Part shown: piece after piece, positions 1-11,954 of the stretch
Numbering within the stretch: the first letter of the stretch is position 1
Layout: each line of letters opens with the position of its first letter
From: Sacculina carcini
Lineage: Eukaryota; Arthropoda; Thecostraca; Sacculinidae
Reading direction: 5' to 3'
Assembly (NCBI GenBank): GCA_916048095.2
Contig: OU696585.1
Span: 3,386,645-3,450,644 of the forward strand
DNA: 64,000 bases
Translations under genes and position numbers: made by a program
The notes under the pieces: generated by a model
What the model was told of the DNA's origin: nothing
Database searches by the model: none
Seen by the model: only the letters and a program-made list of their open reading frames with translations

Positions 1-3000
1 ACACCGACGCCACCACTAAATCGAAGATGTCTGGCAAAGTTGGTGTTGACACATTGGAGCCGGTACTCGTGGTAGTCTCCACCAGCAACGAGTCGGTCTG
101 TGTGGATCTAGCTCCTGCTGGGACCGCGACCGAGGCGATGGACGCGGCCACATCATCACCACCATCATCACCAGTAACATCATCGCCATCATCTCAGCTA
201 CTTAAGCCGTGGCGATTTCTTCGTCACGGTACGCTTAGCCTTGTTTCGCGTAAGAAGTTATTGAAGAGAAAGCGCTCTGGAAAGCTACCATCACCACGAT
301 CACGACCATCATCTCCATCATCAACAGGGGCACCCTCATCACAATCACCACGACTACAATCACCGCCATCACCACCATCATCACAACCATCATCGCCCCG
401 ACTACCATCACCATCATCGCCCCGACTACCATCACCATCATCACCACTATCACCATCATATCGAACATCAACAGTATCATCATCACCACCATCATCTCCG
501 CTACTACAGCCGTGGCGATTTCTTCGTCACGGTACGCTTAGCCTTGTTTCGCGTAAGAAGTTATTGAAGAGGAAGCGCAATGGCAAGCTAGCGGCACAGA
601 CGCATCTGCACTCTGACTCAACCAACGGTAAACCCCACACCGACACCACCACTAAGTCGGGCAATGTTGGTGTTGACGCGGTGGAGCCGGCTCTCGCCGT
701 CGTCCCCACTAGCAAAGGGACGGTCAGTATGGACTTGGTTCCTGTTGGGACCGCGACCGAGGCGACAGACGCGGCCGCACACCCCATCCAATATTCACTG
801 AACGATTTTGAAATGATCCGGGTGATTGGACGCGGCGGCTATGGTAAGGTTTTGATGGTGGAGCTGCGACGAAATCGGCGCGTCTACGCCATGAAGGTGA
901 TCAAGAAGAAGCTGATCACCGACAACAAAGATATCGGTCGGGTGCAGACCGAGAAACACGTGTTTGAGACGGCGTCCAACCACCCGTTCCTGGTAGGAAT
1001 GCACTCTTGCTTCCAAAGTCCCAGTCGGCTGTTCTTCGTGAATGAGTTTGTGAGCGGCGGCGACCTCATGTTTCACATGCAGCGCTACGGCAAACTGTCC
1101 AAGAAGCAGGTCAAGTTCTACTCGGCAGAGCTCTGCCTGGCGCTCAACTTTCTGCATGGAAACGGTATCATCCACCGTGACCTCAAGTTGGAAAATGTCC
1201 TGATCGACCAAGAGGGACACATTAAGCTCAATGACTACGGCATATGCAAGGAAGGAATGCGGCCAGGTGACACAACGTCCACATTCTGCGGCACGCCCCG
1301 CTACATGGCGCCGGAGATGGTGCTTGACAAGGGTTATGGCTTCAGTGTGGACTGGTGGGCGTTGGGCGTGCTCATGTTCGAGATGCTGACTGATCGCAAT
1401 CCGTTCGAAATTGGTAATCATTCTGAAGCACCCAATGAGAATAACATCGACTATCTCTATCGAATGCTCGTCAAGACCATCCACATTCCGCGCTCTATGT
1501 CGGTGAATGCGCGACAAATCCTGAAGGGGCTTCTAAAAAACAACCCGGTGGAGCGACTGGGCTGTCATCCGGACACCGGCTTCAAAGACATCGTTGGACA
1601 TGCGTTCTTCAATAGTGTCGACTGGCAGCGTTTGGAGCAGAAGCAAGTGACGCCCCCGTACAAGCCACGCGTCAAGACCGAACTTGATCTGGCCAACTTT
1701 CCGTCCCTCATCACAGACGAGCCGGTGCGACTGACAACCGAAAACACAAGCGCCATTGAAAAAATCGACCAGAGCCAATTTGACGGTTTTGATTATGTTA
1801 GCCCGTTGCAAATATCGCTATCAATGTCATCACCCACACCATCTGCACGACCACCATCTCCATTACAATCACCATCACCACATATATCTCCGCTACAACC
1901 GTCGCCATTTCCTCGTCACCCTACGTTGAGGCCAGTGTCGCGTAACAAGTTATTGAAGGGAAAGCACGCTGGCAAACCAGTGGCGCGGAAGCATCTGCGC
2001 TGTGACCCAACCAAGGGTAAACTACACACCAACACCACCACGAAGTCGATGAAGATATCGGCCAAAGTTGGAGTTGACGCGGTGGAGCCGGCTCTCGCCG
2101 TTGTCCCTACCATCACTAAAACGGCCAGTGTGGACCCGGTTCCTGCTGGGGCCAAGGCCATTCTCCCCAGTCAGTATTCGCTGGCCGATTTTGATCTGAT
2201 CCGCGTGATTGGACGCGGCGGATTCGGCAAAGTGATGATGGTGGAATTACGACGCACTCGGCGCGTCTACGCCATGAAGGCGATCAAGAAGAAGCTGATC
2301 AAGAATGCCAAGGATAAAGGCCGAGTGCAGACCGAGACACGCGTGTTTAAGATGGTGTCCAACCACCCGTTCCTGGTGGGAATGCACTCGTGCTTCCAAA
2401 GTCCCAGTCGGCTGTTCTTCGTGATTCAGTTTGTGCGCGGCGGCGACCTCATGTTTCATATGGAGCGTCACGGCAAACTGCCGGAGGAGCACGTCAAGTT
2501 CTACTCGGCGGAGCTGTGCCTGGCGCTTTACTTTCTGCATGATAACGGCATTATCCATCGTGATCTGAAGCTGGAAAATGTGCTGATCGACCACGAGGGA
2601 CATATTAAGCTTATCGACTACGGCCTTTGCAAGGAAGGAATGCGACCAGGCAACACAACGTCCACCTTCTGCGGCACACCTCACTACATCGCTCCGGAGA
2701 TACTGCTTGGCCAGAAATATAACTTCAGTGTTGATTGGTGGTCGCTGGGCGTGCTCATGTTTGAGATGCTCACTAATCGCATTCCGTTCGAAACTGGCCA
2801 TCATTCTAAAGCACAAAATGAGAAAACAAAGAACCATCTGTATCGGATAATTATCGAGAAGACCATCCGCATTCCACCCTCTTTGTCGGCGAATGCGCGC
2901 AAAATCCTGAGAGGTCTTCTAAAAAAGAACCCGGTAGAGCGACTGGGCTGTCAAACGAACACCGGCTTCAAAGACATCGTTGAACATGAGTTCTTCAACA

Positions 3001-3935
3001 GTGTTGACTGGCAGCTTTTGGTGCGGAAGCAAGTGAAACCGCCGTATAAGCCACACGTCAAGACCGAACGTGATCTGGCCAACTTTCCGTCCCTCTTCAC
3101 AGACGAGCCGGCGCGGCTGACACCCGACAACACAAGCGCCATTGAAAAAATCGACCAGAGGCAATTTGACGGTTTTGATTATGTCAACCCGTTGCTAATA
3201 TCGCTATCACCGTCATCACCCACACCATCTGCGCGACCACCGTCTCCATTAAAACCACCATCACCACATATATCTCCGCTACAACCGTCGCCATTTCCTC
3301 GTCACCCTACGTTGAGGCCAGAGTCGCGTAACAAGCAATTGAAGAGAAAGCACACTGGCAAACCAGTGGCGCAGAAGCATCTGCGCTGTGACCCAGCCAA
3401 GGGTAAACTCCACACTAACACCACCACTAAGTCGATGAAGATATCGGCCAAAGTTGGAGTTGACGCGGTGGAGCCGGCTCTCGCCGCTGTCCCTACCATT
3501 ACTAAAACGGCCAGTGTGGACCCGGCTCCTGCTGGGGCCGCGGCCATTCTCTCCAGTCAGTATTCGCTGGCCGATTTCGATCTGATCCGCGTGATTGGAC
3601 GCGGCGGATTCGGCAAAGTGATGATGGTGGAATTACGACGCACTCGGCGCGTCTACGCCATGAAGGCGATCAAGAAGAAGCTGATCAAGCTGACCATACT
3701 GCTCCAGACGAGACATGATAGTCGTGAGCAGGCGTTCGTGCTGATCGTGAGAATTCGATGCGAGCAGCAAATCGTCCATATAGCAGAATACGCCGTCGAT
3801 ATCGCGCAGAACACCGTCCATAAAACGCTGAAACGTCTGCCCGGCGTTCCTCAAGCCAAACGGCATGCGTACATACTCGTAGAGGCCGAATGGTGTCATG
3901 ATTGCCGTTTTGGGAATATCGGCCGTGAAGCTTAG
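1..3935 (+). pseudogene. Triple-aPKC fusion gene copy 1: 5' cut by window edge, 3' truncated in kinase domain 3
   Basis: The reading frame is open from base 1, which is the second base of a codon and corresponds to base 22221 in copy 2, through to a stop at 3935. It holds the last two basic modules before the first kinase ([15 protein letters not shown] type), kinase domain 1 (about 792-1820), kinase domain 2 (about 2175-3190) and only the start of kinase domain 3. After the catalytic lysine segment [12 protein letters not shown], homology to copies 2 and 3 stops at 3689/3690, and the frame continues for about 80 codons through antisense gypsy pol before the stop. Domain 3 therefore lacks its HRD, DYG and activation loop. 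Up to 3689 the sequence is almost identical to copy 2; the two differences I noticed (near 1250 and 1798) are both silent. Domains 1 and 2 keep all catalytic residues, so a shortened two-kinase protein is possible, but I treat the copy as broken. An assembly misjoin at 3690 is an alternative. Confidence 0.85.
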
Positions 3936-4896
3936 CGGAAAAATCTCGCAGGTACGGCAGCGGGTATTGATCGGGCACGGTGCGGTTATTCAAGGCGCGA
4001 TAATCTCCGCATGGTCTGAAATCACCGTTTGATTTCGGGGCTAAGTGAAGTGCTGATGCCCACGCGCTGTTTGATGGACGCAAAATGCCGAGTTTCAGCA
4101 TCTTGTCAATTTCACGCTTTGCGATGCTGGCTTTTTCAAGCTCTAGACGACGTGGGCGACAAGAAACCGGTGGTCCGTGCGTGATAATGTGGTGAGTCAC
4201 GTCATGTTTCACCGCTACAGGACCCATCGGGGCTGTTGTCACCGCTTTGAAGCGCTGCATGATTTGTTCGTACCGCGAAACTGTCGCAACACGAATGCCG
4301 ACTGAAGAAATCGTCGAGGTTCTTGCCGAAGTACAAACGTTGCCTCTGTGTAAGAGGCGCTTGTTACGCAAGTCGATCAGGATGTGCTGCGCGTGCAGAA
4401 AATCAGCTCCGATGATTGCCATGTTGACTTGCGCAACTACGAAAGCCCATTGAATCTTTTCACCGTTTTCAAAGCGGATGGTGATGCTGCGCTTGCCGTA
4501 AACTCGAATTTCGGATCCGTTTGCGGCGGTGAGTCGCTGTGTCGTCGGTGTCAGGTTTTGTTTGTGGTGCGGCGTCGGTGGTACCACACTCACTTGAGCG
4601 CCAGTATCCACAAGATACTTTGTTCCGCTGGTCTTGTCACAAATGATGTCGCACAAATGAGGCGCGTCGGTAGAGCAGCCTCCCAAGCATTGCGCTACAT
4701 GCTGGGGGCTGTCTAGTTTAAAGACCAAGAGCAAGGTGGTCTGCAGCGACGCGCGGCCGCGCCAAACTGCTCGTGGTACCAGCAGAGAGTTGATGGTGGC
4801 TGGACGTACGTTTGTGCAGGTGAGTGTGTTCGTGCTGACTGACCTCGTCGTGGAGATGGCGACTGCTGACGAACAGATTGGCGTAATGTCGATCAT
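3690..4896 (-). pseudogene. Gypsy pol fragment: protease and damaged reverse transcriptase
   Basis: The upstream part contains the retropepsin active-site motif LVDTGAQ followed by a second protease block (MAIIGADFL). It leads into RT with the linker KMLKLGILRPSNSAWAS and the motif FRPCGDYRALNNRTVPD. Just after LHG the frame breaks, and the RT continues in another frame at [14 protein letters not shown] with the catalytic FCYMDD. Compared with the usual gypsy RT layout, the block between these two points, which carries the first catalytic aspartate (motif A), is missing. This is therefore a deletion plus a frameshift, not a simple one-base slip. The element cannot encode an active RT. It overlaps antisense with the 3' tail of the copy 1 frame. 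Confidence 0.85.
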
Positions 4897-5699
4897 GCGC
4901 GGCTCTCACTCCTTGGGGCGAATCGTGGCTCGCGCTCTGCAGATCTCGCGGCCAGTGCGGACTCCAGGCGTATGTTGGTCAATTCGAGCTGTTGGACAGT
5001 GTCCACCAGCGAAGATACAGCTTGGCACAAATCGCTGCGACCGTTGTCCGTTCTCTCCTGAGCGTGTGGCACTGACTGCACATGATTGGCTGCTAGTTGT
5101 GGCGTATTAATGCCGCTGGCTTCCATGTATCGATCAGCAGCTCCGGCCAGCTCGTCGAGAGGGGTAGTCGCAGGCAGTAGGGACAAGGCCGCTCGTGCTG
5201 CCTGTGGGAGTCTTTGCAAAAATAGTGTCCTGAGCAGCCCTGAGTCTGCAGGTACGTTGCCGGCGATCAACAGCTCGTGTCGCATAGACCGCAGAAGAGT
5301 CGTCGGTTTTTGGTCGCCGAGCTGCTGCTTTGAAAGCATTGCTTCAAGGCGACTGGCGTGTGATTGAGCCAGACGTTCCTGCAGGGCCGTGCTGAGAGCG
5401 GAAAACGATTTGGGCCCGCGTAAAACATCACGGACCTGTGTGGCGATGTGTGCTGGTAAGTTGGCGACCACCAACTTGAAACGCGTTTCGTCGTTGTCGA
5501 TGCCGGCGACATCGAAAGCACACTCGACCTGGACCAGCCAAACTTCGGGGTCTTCAGGTAAAAACGTAGGCAGTCTAAATGTCGTTGCTGGCCTGCAAGG
5601 CTGGGACGATTGCGCGCTGGCGATCTGCGTGTCGGTGGCTGTGTTCAACTCGGGGTCACCAGTGTTGGTAGACATTGCTACGCCAATGCTGACAAACAC
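4893..5699 (-). CDS. Gypsy gag-like protein (268 aa, intact frame)
   Basis: This is an uninterrupted minus-strand frame of 268 codons directly upstream of the protease/RT region, slightly overlapping it. Residues about 40-140 have the usual gag capsid style: a FRLPTFLPEDPEVWLVQVE segment, then alternating helices with LPAHIATQVRDVL and LERLAQSHASRLEAM-like patterns. No CCHC zinc knuckle is visible before the end of the frame. The tail is rich in Arg and Ser. It would form the structural capsid of the retrotransposon. The first methionine is at 5699, and a second in-frame one about eight codons later (MSTNTGD) is equally plausible. The frame is intact but the element around it is truncated, so no transposition is expected. 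Confidence 0.7.
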   Translation of the reverse strand: MFVSIGVAMSTNTGDPELNTATDTQIASAQSSQPCRPATTFRLPTFLPEDPEVWLVQVECAFDVAGIDNDETRFKLVVANLPAHIATQVRDVLRGPKSFSALSTALQERLAQSHASRLEAMLSKQQLGDQKPTTLLRSMRHELLIAGNVPADSGLLRTLFLQRLPQAARAALSLLPATTPLDELAGAADRYMEASGINTPQLAANHVQSVPHAQERTDNGRSDLCQAVSSLVDTVQQLELTNIRLESALAARSAEREPRFAPRSESRA

Positions 5700-5719
5700 G
5701 CGTGTGTCAACGACACCGG

Positions 5720-6199
5720 AAACGCTCTGTCTATTGCGTTAAATTCGCTTAGTCTTTACAAAGACTGTACAATGCGTTGAATTCGCAACTGACAATTCGC
5801 CTTTAAAAAGGCGGGGTTAAATTATTCGCCAATTAAATGCTCTTGAAAGAGCAGCTTGATGTATCTGGCCGATTAGCAGAAAACACGAGTTTTCTCGAAC
5901 GTTATATTGGCGCCGTCCGCAAACAATACAAATAGTCGTCGATGACACACACAGATCGACGATATACACAGGATGATGATACACACGGCGAAAATGAGCG
6001 AGTCGAAAAGGGCGAGATCTTGAGGCACTTAACAGCGAGCGATGAGCGGTCCCTCACAGCGCTCTGCGCGTGACTAAGTGTATTTCGGATTTATGCCAGT
6101 ATCGGATAATGAGCGCGCTCACCGGAAGTTGTCCGGTACTCACATAAATCCGCGCTGCATGGGTCTACTTGCGCAATGCGCAGAATGATATGTTGTACA
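5720..6199 (-). repeat. Candidate 5' LTR / leader of the gypsy element
   Basis: On the minus strand the stretch upstream of gag starts near a TGTACAACATATC (6199) and contains several short hairpin-forming blocks (CTTTAAAAAGG at about 5800, CTCTTGAAAGAG at about 5843, CTTTACAAAGAC at about 5755). No second LTR survives for comparison, so the boundaries are a guess. The same style of short hairpins occurs at about 31480-31590, which may be a related solo LTR. Confidence 0.35.
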
Positions 6200-6669
6200 G
6201 GGAACGAGACGCGAGACAACAATTGCACACATCAAGCAATGCACAACACACTCAATAACATATACATGCAATAACATACGTTCCGCAAATATAGACATGT
6301 ATGCTTGTGCGTTTATATAGTGATATTAAATAAAACATTAATACATCATATCATACATCATACATGTATATGTATGTACATGTACATGTACACATACATG
6401 TACACATATCATACATCATATCATCATACATTAATACATCATAACACACATATAAATATAAACAACAGTGTACCTTTAAAATAACACAATACATTAATTA
6501 CCATGACACGTGAACAAATAAGTAAAATATGCACGCGTGCAGCGCCTACAAGGTTACGGTTCACATACTTCTAGGTTGAGGTTGACATTGGGGGTATTAC
6601 CAGGGCTATTCCAATCGATGAGATGATCATAAAGTATTACGGCTATCACAATATGAAGCAGTTCAGTAG
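6200..6669. repeat. AT-rich spacer with CATA/TGTACA microsatellite
   Basis: AT-rich DNA with imperfect runs of ATACATG, TGTACA and CATCATA (about 6290-6450). No gene is seen. It separates the gypsy fragment from the 3' end of the I-like LINE. Confidence 0.6.
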
Positions 6670-6845
6670 GTTCGTTATTTCGTTCGTTATTTGTGTTATG
6701 GGGTGCACCGGCCTCTGGGACCATACGGCACCCCCCAGTCTATTCACAACCCAAACACCCTAAAATGATGGACATGATGAATGGAATGATGAAATAAATA
6801 AGTGTGATAGTGAACAAAATGAATGTGAAAGTCAAGAAATAAAAC

Positions 6846-9623
6846 TCAATAAATAATTCTAAAAGGCAAAAGCCGTAGAAACTCAAAAATGCGGCCCTCA
6901 ATGACCGCCGATTGCTCCTGTCCGAGAACATCGTGAATAGTCCGAACGGATCCAAGAAAACGTTGACGCGCCTCTGAGAATGATGTGCATTCCACCAGGA
7001 TGTGCTGCACGGAGAGACGTGCATTACATGCGCTGCACGTGGGTTGAGGTTGTCCGAGTAGAAGATGGCGATGCGTATCGTACGTGTGACCCACACGCAG
7101 ACGACAGAGCGCCACTTCCTCGGACCTCTTCCGGCGACAAGAGCACATCCAATGTCCGATTTCGGGCTTCACAGCTTTAAATTTGTTAGAACCACATTCG
7201 TCCCAGGAGAGCTGCCAGCGAGGACGGATAAAACGATGTATAATAGGATAAAAGTCCGAATACGGAATGGGAAAGTCAAAATAAAATGAATAAAAGTCTC
7301 GTTCAGCACCTCTTTTTGCGGCTCTGACAGCTCGCTCGTTGCCCAAAATACCAATATGGGCCGGAATCCAGCAGAACTTTACACGCTTGCCCTGGTGGTG
7401 GATGATGTCAAGAGAGATAAAAACCCTCTGTATAAGAGGATGTAAGGAGAAAGACGATAATGAAGTTAAAGCACTAAGGGAGTCAGATAAAACTAAAAAC
7501 AATGAAAAAGAAGATGAGCGAATAAAAACCAGGGCCAGCAGGATAGCGTGAAGTTCAACCGTGTAAATGGAGGTGCTCGGTGGCAGCGTGCTCGAGCGGC
7601 ACGTACCTCCACTTACAAACGCACAACGCACACCACTGGCCGACTTAGATCCATCAGTGTACACGGCAGTAAACCGTCCGTAAGAATGAATTCGCTCCAG
7701 TGTGTTTGAGCGAAGCACACTGGGCACTGTACGGTGTTTCGGCAGAGCTGCTAGCGAGACGTCAACCTCGGGTGTGACCAATTCCCAGGGTGACTCCGCC
7801 GTGTATTCTTGTCTGAGGATGCCGTTAGCACCCATCCCGCATGACTCCAGCAGTGCCTTCATTTTGCTGCAAAACAGCACAGAACACTGAGGTCCTGGAA
7901 GGTGCTGCTGCTCAGGCACATGCTGGGAAAATACCACGTCATAAGCGGGGTTTTCATTGGTGCTTGCCAGCTTGCAAGAATAACGCATGCCCAGCTCTTG
8001 ACGACGGAGCGCCAGCGGAGCCTCCTCAGCCTCAACGAGGAGGCTGACGATTGGCGACGTGCGAAACGCGCCGGTGGCAATGCGTATCCCTGCGTGGTGT
8101 ACGACATTCAAACGGCTTTTTGCTGACTCCGAAGCCAGATCATATACAATGCTTGCGTAATCGAGACGCGACCTGACTAACGAGCGGTACAGAAGGAAAA
8201 GGGACTGTCGATCTGCTCCATACCGCATGCGGGAAACAGTCTTCAGCACATTCAGTGCCTTTAGACATGTGGTTCTCAGCTGTGAAATATGGTCGGTGTA
8301 GGTCAAGCGCGAGTCCAGCGTGACCCCTAAAAGCCGAACCGTGCGTTGGAATGAGAAAGCACTGCCGTACAATTCCACTTCCATGTCAGGGCAGGCACCT
8401 CGACGGCGGCAGAAGTGTGCACCGACCGTTTTGGACGTCGAAAAGCGGAAGCCGTTACGCGTTCCCCAAGTCTCTATTTTATTCATCGCCAGCTGCAGTT
8501 GACGCTGGACAGCAACAGTGCTGCGGGAAGAACACCATACGGCAAAATCGTCCACAAATAGAGACCGTCCAATCGAGGGAGGCAAATGATTGTCAATGTC
8601 GTTGATCATTATGGCAAAAAGGGCCACGCTGAGCACACTACCCTGTGGAACGCCTTCTGCCTGATCGAACGGACGAGACAAGGAGTTCCCCACACGCACA
8701 CAAAATGTGCGGTGCAAAAGGAAATTGTGTACGAAACTCCCCATGTTGCCTCTGACACCACAGCGATGCAGTTTGCGAAGAATACCATGTCGCCATGTGG
8801 TGTCATATGCCTTCTCGATGTCGAAGAATATCGCCCCGACGTGGTGACCTCGCGCGAAACTTTCACGTACGCGAGAGTCAATGGTCACCAAGTGGTCTAA
8901 CGTTGAGCGACCTTGGCGAAATCCGCACTGAGCATCATTGAACAGCCGACCGCGTTCCAGAAGCCATACCAGCCGTCTGCAAACCATTTTCTCAAACAGT
9001 TTGCAGAGACTGGAGGTCAGCGATATCGGGCGATAGTCAGACAGGTGATCGCCCGATTTGCCCTGTTTTGTGATGGGTATCACGATTGCCCGTCGCCAGG
9101 AGGCTAGAAACTGTCCACCATTCCACAGATCATTGAAGACCTGCAGCAAAGTGGACAGCACTGCGGGCGACAGATGTTTCAGCATGAGGTTGTGAACCTC
9201 ATCAGGGCCTTCAGCCACATCGCGAAGCGATCGCAAGGCTGTTCTCAGCTCAGATGCTGAAAAATCGCTGTTGATTGGCAGCTGACAGTTGGTGGAGAAA
9301 TCAACGGGTGATCTCTCGCACTGCTGTTTGATCGCCGCAAAATCAGGTTCGTCTACGTTTGCACGACAGCGCTCCGCTAAATATCGGCCAATTTCGTCAG
9401 CAACATGCTCCGGATATATCACGTCCACGCCACTGATCTTCAGAGAAGGCAGTGGAGTGGGACGGTACTTCCCAGAGATGCGCTTTATACGGTCCCATAT
9501 GGTGGATATAGGACAATGCCGATTAATGCTGGACACATAGGACACCCACGAGGCCCGTTTCGCCTCGCGAAAGGTCCATCGAGCATGTGCGCGAGCGTGG
9601 CGAAAGCAAAGCATGTTTGCCAC
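6846..9623 (-). pseudogene. I-like LINE ORF2: reverse transcriptase plus RNase H, endonuclease missing
   Basis: An open frame of 925 codons. It begins in the post-endonuclease linker (TFREAKRASWVSYVSSI) and then has a full RT with DYRPISLTSSLCKLFEKMV, FFDIEKAYDTTW (motif A), AEGVPQGSVLSVALFAI (motif B) and LFVDDFAVWC, where the usual YADD is FVDD. RNase H follows with YTDGSKS, YTVELHAILLAL, LSDSLSALTSL and FCWIPAHIGILGNE. In the last motif the usual Asp after GNE-x is changed (GNERAVRAA), so the fourth RNase H acidic residue appears lost. A cysteine-rich C-terminus (CSACNARLSVQHILVEC) matches the CCHC-like tail of I-group elements. Without an APE domain the protein could not nick DNA by itself. 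The frame is otherwise intact, so the deletion is probably recent. Confidence 0.85.
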
Positions 9624-9760
9624 CGTGCTGTTGCGCCGGAAGCGACCCCAGCAGCGGCGACCTGCTGGGGTCGCCGCTCAGCAGCCTTTTCAGGCTGCTG
9701 GGGAGCGGCCGCCTTGGGCCGCTGGGTTGCGGCCGTCTGAGGCCGCTGGGTCGCGGACGC

Positions 9761-10922
9761 CTAGGACCGTTGGGGTGCGGCCGTTGGCGACCGCGACACG
9801 GCAGCCTCCTCAGGCCGCCGATCAACCGGTGTTGGTTCATGCTCATGTTTGTCAACCTCAGGTACGACCAGCTTCAAGCCCATTCGTCCCGCCAGCTTCA
9901 AGAAGTCTCCCACAGTCAGCTTCTCCAGAAACGAGTCGACAGACTGTGGAGGCTGAGCCGACTTCGTGACGACGCCGACAAAAGACGGGCCTGATGGATG
10001 CGAGCTGCGATATACAGCACGAGCCTCGCCGAAACTGCAGCGCTGGGCAGCGCCGATAGCCAGAATTTCTTTTTCTTTCAGCCATTCCGGGCAGTCACGC
10101 GACGAGGATGCATGACCTGCAATTGACGCAGAAATATTCATTGTCGCAATCAGCAGCGGTGTGCCGTTCGGATGAGCAGAGTCCGCAGATCTCAGCACGG
10201 TTGCAGCGGGAGCTCGTATGCCCGAAACGTTGGCACCTGTAACATCGCATTGGGTTGGGTACGTAGGGGCGGACACGGATACGCTGACGGATGTCACCGA
10301 TCTTGATGTCGTCCGGCAGAACAGCTACGTCAAACGTGAGGAAGAAAGAGTGCGTTGGCACCTCGCTACCCTCACGCCGTCGGACGATGCACTCCACGCG
10401 GATGACACCCTGTGATGCCAATCCGTCGCAAATCTCTTCATCATCGACGCCCTCTAGCGCACTGCAGAACAGAACACCTCTGGCGTGGTTCATTGTCGAG
10501 TGCGCACACACCGAGATGGGGGTGCTCACCCAACGCTTATTTTTGCCCGTACCTACGCGATAACGGAACGTAGTTGCCTTTATCGCGCGGGTTGCTGCCG
10601 TCTCAGTGCCGTATTTAACCATCAACGATCCATCACGTTGTCTGTTGGTCTCGACAGGCACGTCGCCAATGTTTTTGAAACCGTCCATGCGACGGAACGG
10701 GTTCAATGAAGACAGTTTTATTTTCTCATCGGTGCTGGCAAACACCAACACCATCGGAGTCGGAGCAACACGAGTGTCGTCCTGGTCGTGTCTCAATGTA
10801 CGACCACCTTTCGGCGGCCGTGGCCGATCGCCCGATGGACGACCAGCAGTTGGGGTGGTTGTAGGTTTTGAAGCCATGAATTGTGTGTTTGTCTCTGCGC
10901 GCACGACCACCCACCTCTGCAC
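9761..10922 (-). pseudogene. I-like LINE ORF1 (gag-like, CCHC zinc knuckles), frameshifted
   Basis: The 10922-10095 frame carries an RNA-binding-like region followed by zinc knuckles CYRCQRFGHTSSRC and CGLCSSERHTAADC. A third knuckle starts as CVNC and is interrupted by a frameshift near 10110-10130. The rest (AGHASSSRDCPEWLKEKE) continues in the neighbouring frame down to 9761. ORF1 proteins of this kind coat the element RNA. Past the third knuckle the tail has short Pro/Arg/Ser repeats (region 9650-9800), encoded by a GC-rich imperfect tandem repeat. Confidence 0.8.
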
Positions 10923-11639
10923 GGGGCCCTACTGGGGGGACGGGCAGAGCCAGCATGGGATGTCACGCCAGTGGTGGTGCGCGCTGTACGGGCACCGAAT
11001 ACCCCTGAGCTCGCTGCGAGCTCCGCCCGGTACGAGTCCGCGGGAGCTACAGCGCCGGGCCCGGACCAGTGACCCCCACCGGTCCATCTGGACCCGGCAG
11101 CTGCAGCCCCACTGCAAACGGCGGACACTGCACCGGGCGGGACCCCCCTCGAGCACCAGGCACCTCACCCTTGACCCTCTTGAGTCCTATCCGGCCACCC
11201 GTGCCGACGTCGGACCATTCTCTCCACTGTCGAGGAGCCAAACAGCGGCCCCGTCGGGGTTCGACGCGCAGGCCAAAGACGAGTGTTGCGTCACGCCACC
11301 ACTATACCCCGGGCGACGTGACACTCAGCGGCCAGGATCCTATTTGCCGATCCGACGGGGGAGGGTTTCCAGATGGCCGTTGGCTGCTAAACAGCTCATC
11401 CTCCCTTTGACAGGTGTTGTTTTTCTTCCTGCTGGGTGTCTGGCCACCCTCCTCACTGGCATAAGCCAGTGGGGGGCCGGATTAGTCGCCGACATTCCGA
11501 CCATGCGGCTGGTTGTACCGGGTTACATGTTACCAGTAGCAGGCCGAAACCTGACCAGACATGTTCTACCACTATACAAAAGCAGTTCAGTCCATTTCGA
11601 CGTTTATCTTCAATATATTTTTTACGAATGACAAAGAAA

Positions 11640-11682
11640 TTGTCTTACAAAAAACAGCAAAAAGCTGGGTTTTTGTGAGTAA

Positions 11683-11715
<33 letters not shown>

Positions 11716-11891
11716 TCTCATTCAGACAAACGAGATTAAACTGGATTGCCGCTTTGCAGTTTTCAATCTTCTTCTTTGTCGTCTCGATCGCTCGTGCGAG
11801 TTTTTGATGATCGCTGTTGAGCTTGTGCAGTAATTCGCCGATGTGTAACGTTTCGGAGCAGCCGGTCTCCATCCTCAGACAATGTGGTCAA

Positions 11892-11948
<57 letters not shown>

Positions 11949-11950
11949 TA
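11640..11950. repeat. (TA)n microsatellites with promoter-like repeat fragment
   Basis: Two long TA runs (about 11688-11715 and 11895-11948) flank non-repetitive sequence. Just before them, ACAAAAAACAGCAAAA...GGGTTTTTGTGAGTAATA (about 11648-11685) resembles the block found about 270 bp upstream of each kinase gene start (for example 18460-18490). It looks like a stray fragment of that upstream repeat. Confidence 0.6.
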
Positions 11951-11954
11951 GCAT

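Larger units (their letters stand above)
3690..6199 (-). mobile_element. Truncated Ty3/gypsy LTR retrotransposon (LTR-like 5' end, gag, protease, partial RT)
   Basis: Read on the minus strand, this stretch has an LTR-like 5' end, a gag frame, an aspartic protease (LVDTGAQVSVV) and the first part of a Ty3/gypsy reverse transcriptase with YMDD. RNase H, integrase and the 3' LTR are absent. The element ends abruptly inside RT at the junction with the kinase gene, so this is not a normal integrase-made boundary: it implies a later deletion, a rearrangement or an assembly join. The gag style (DPEVWLVQVECAF) suggests a CsRn1-like lineage; this is a family-resemblance judgement. The right boundary near 6199 is approximate. 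Confidence 0.8.
6670..11560 (-). mobile_element. I/Nimb-like LINE with ORF1, RT and RNase H but no endonuclease domain
   Basis: Minus-strand order: a GC-rich 5' leader (about 11560-10923), ORF1 with zinc knuckles (10922-9761), then the RT-RNase H part of ORF2 (9623-6846) and a 3' UTR ending in short TTCGTTATTT-like repeats near 6670. RNase H after the RT is characteristic of the I superfamily (I, Nimb, Loa, Outcast). ORF1 passes almost directly into the linker that normally follows the APE endonuclease, so about 230 codons of endonuclease are deleted. The outer ends are approximate. Confidence 0.85.

Noticed and set aside
3633..3899. A chimeric minus-strand protein joining RT (YMDD) to [17 protein letters not shown]
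   Set aside because: The second part is the antisense of the kinase gene; it is a product of the junction at 3690.
10606..11631. A 341-codon plus-strand frame over the 5' part of the I-like LINE
   Set aside because: Antisense to ORF1 and leader; Arg/Pro/Gly composition from GC-rich DNA and no domain.
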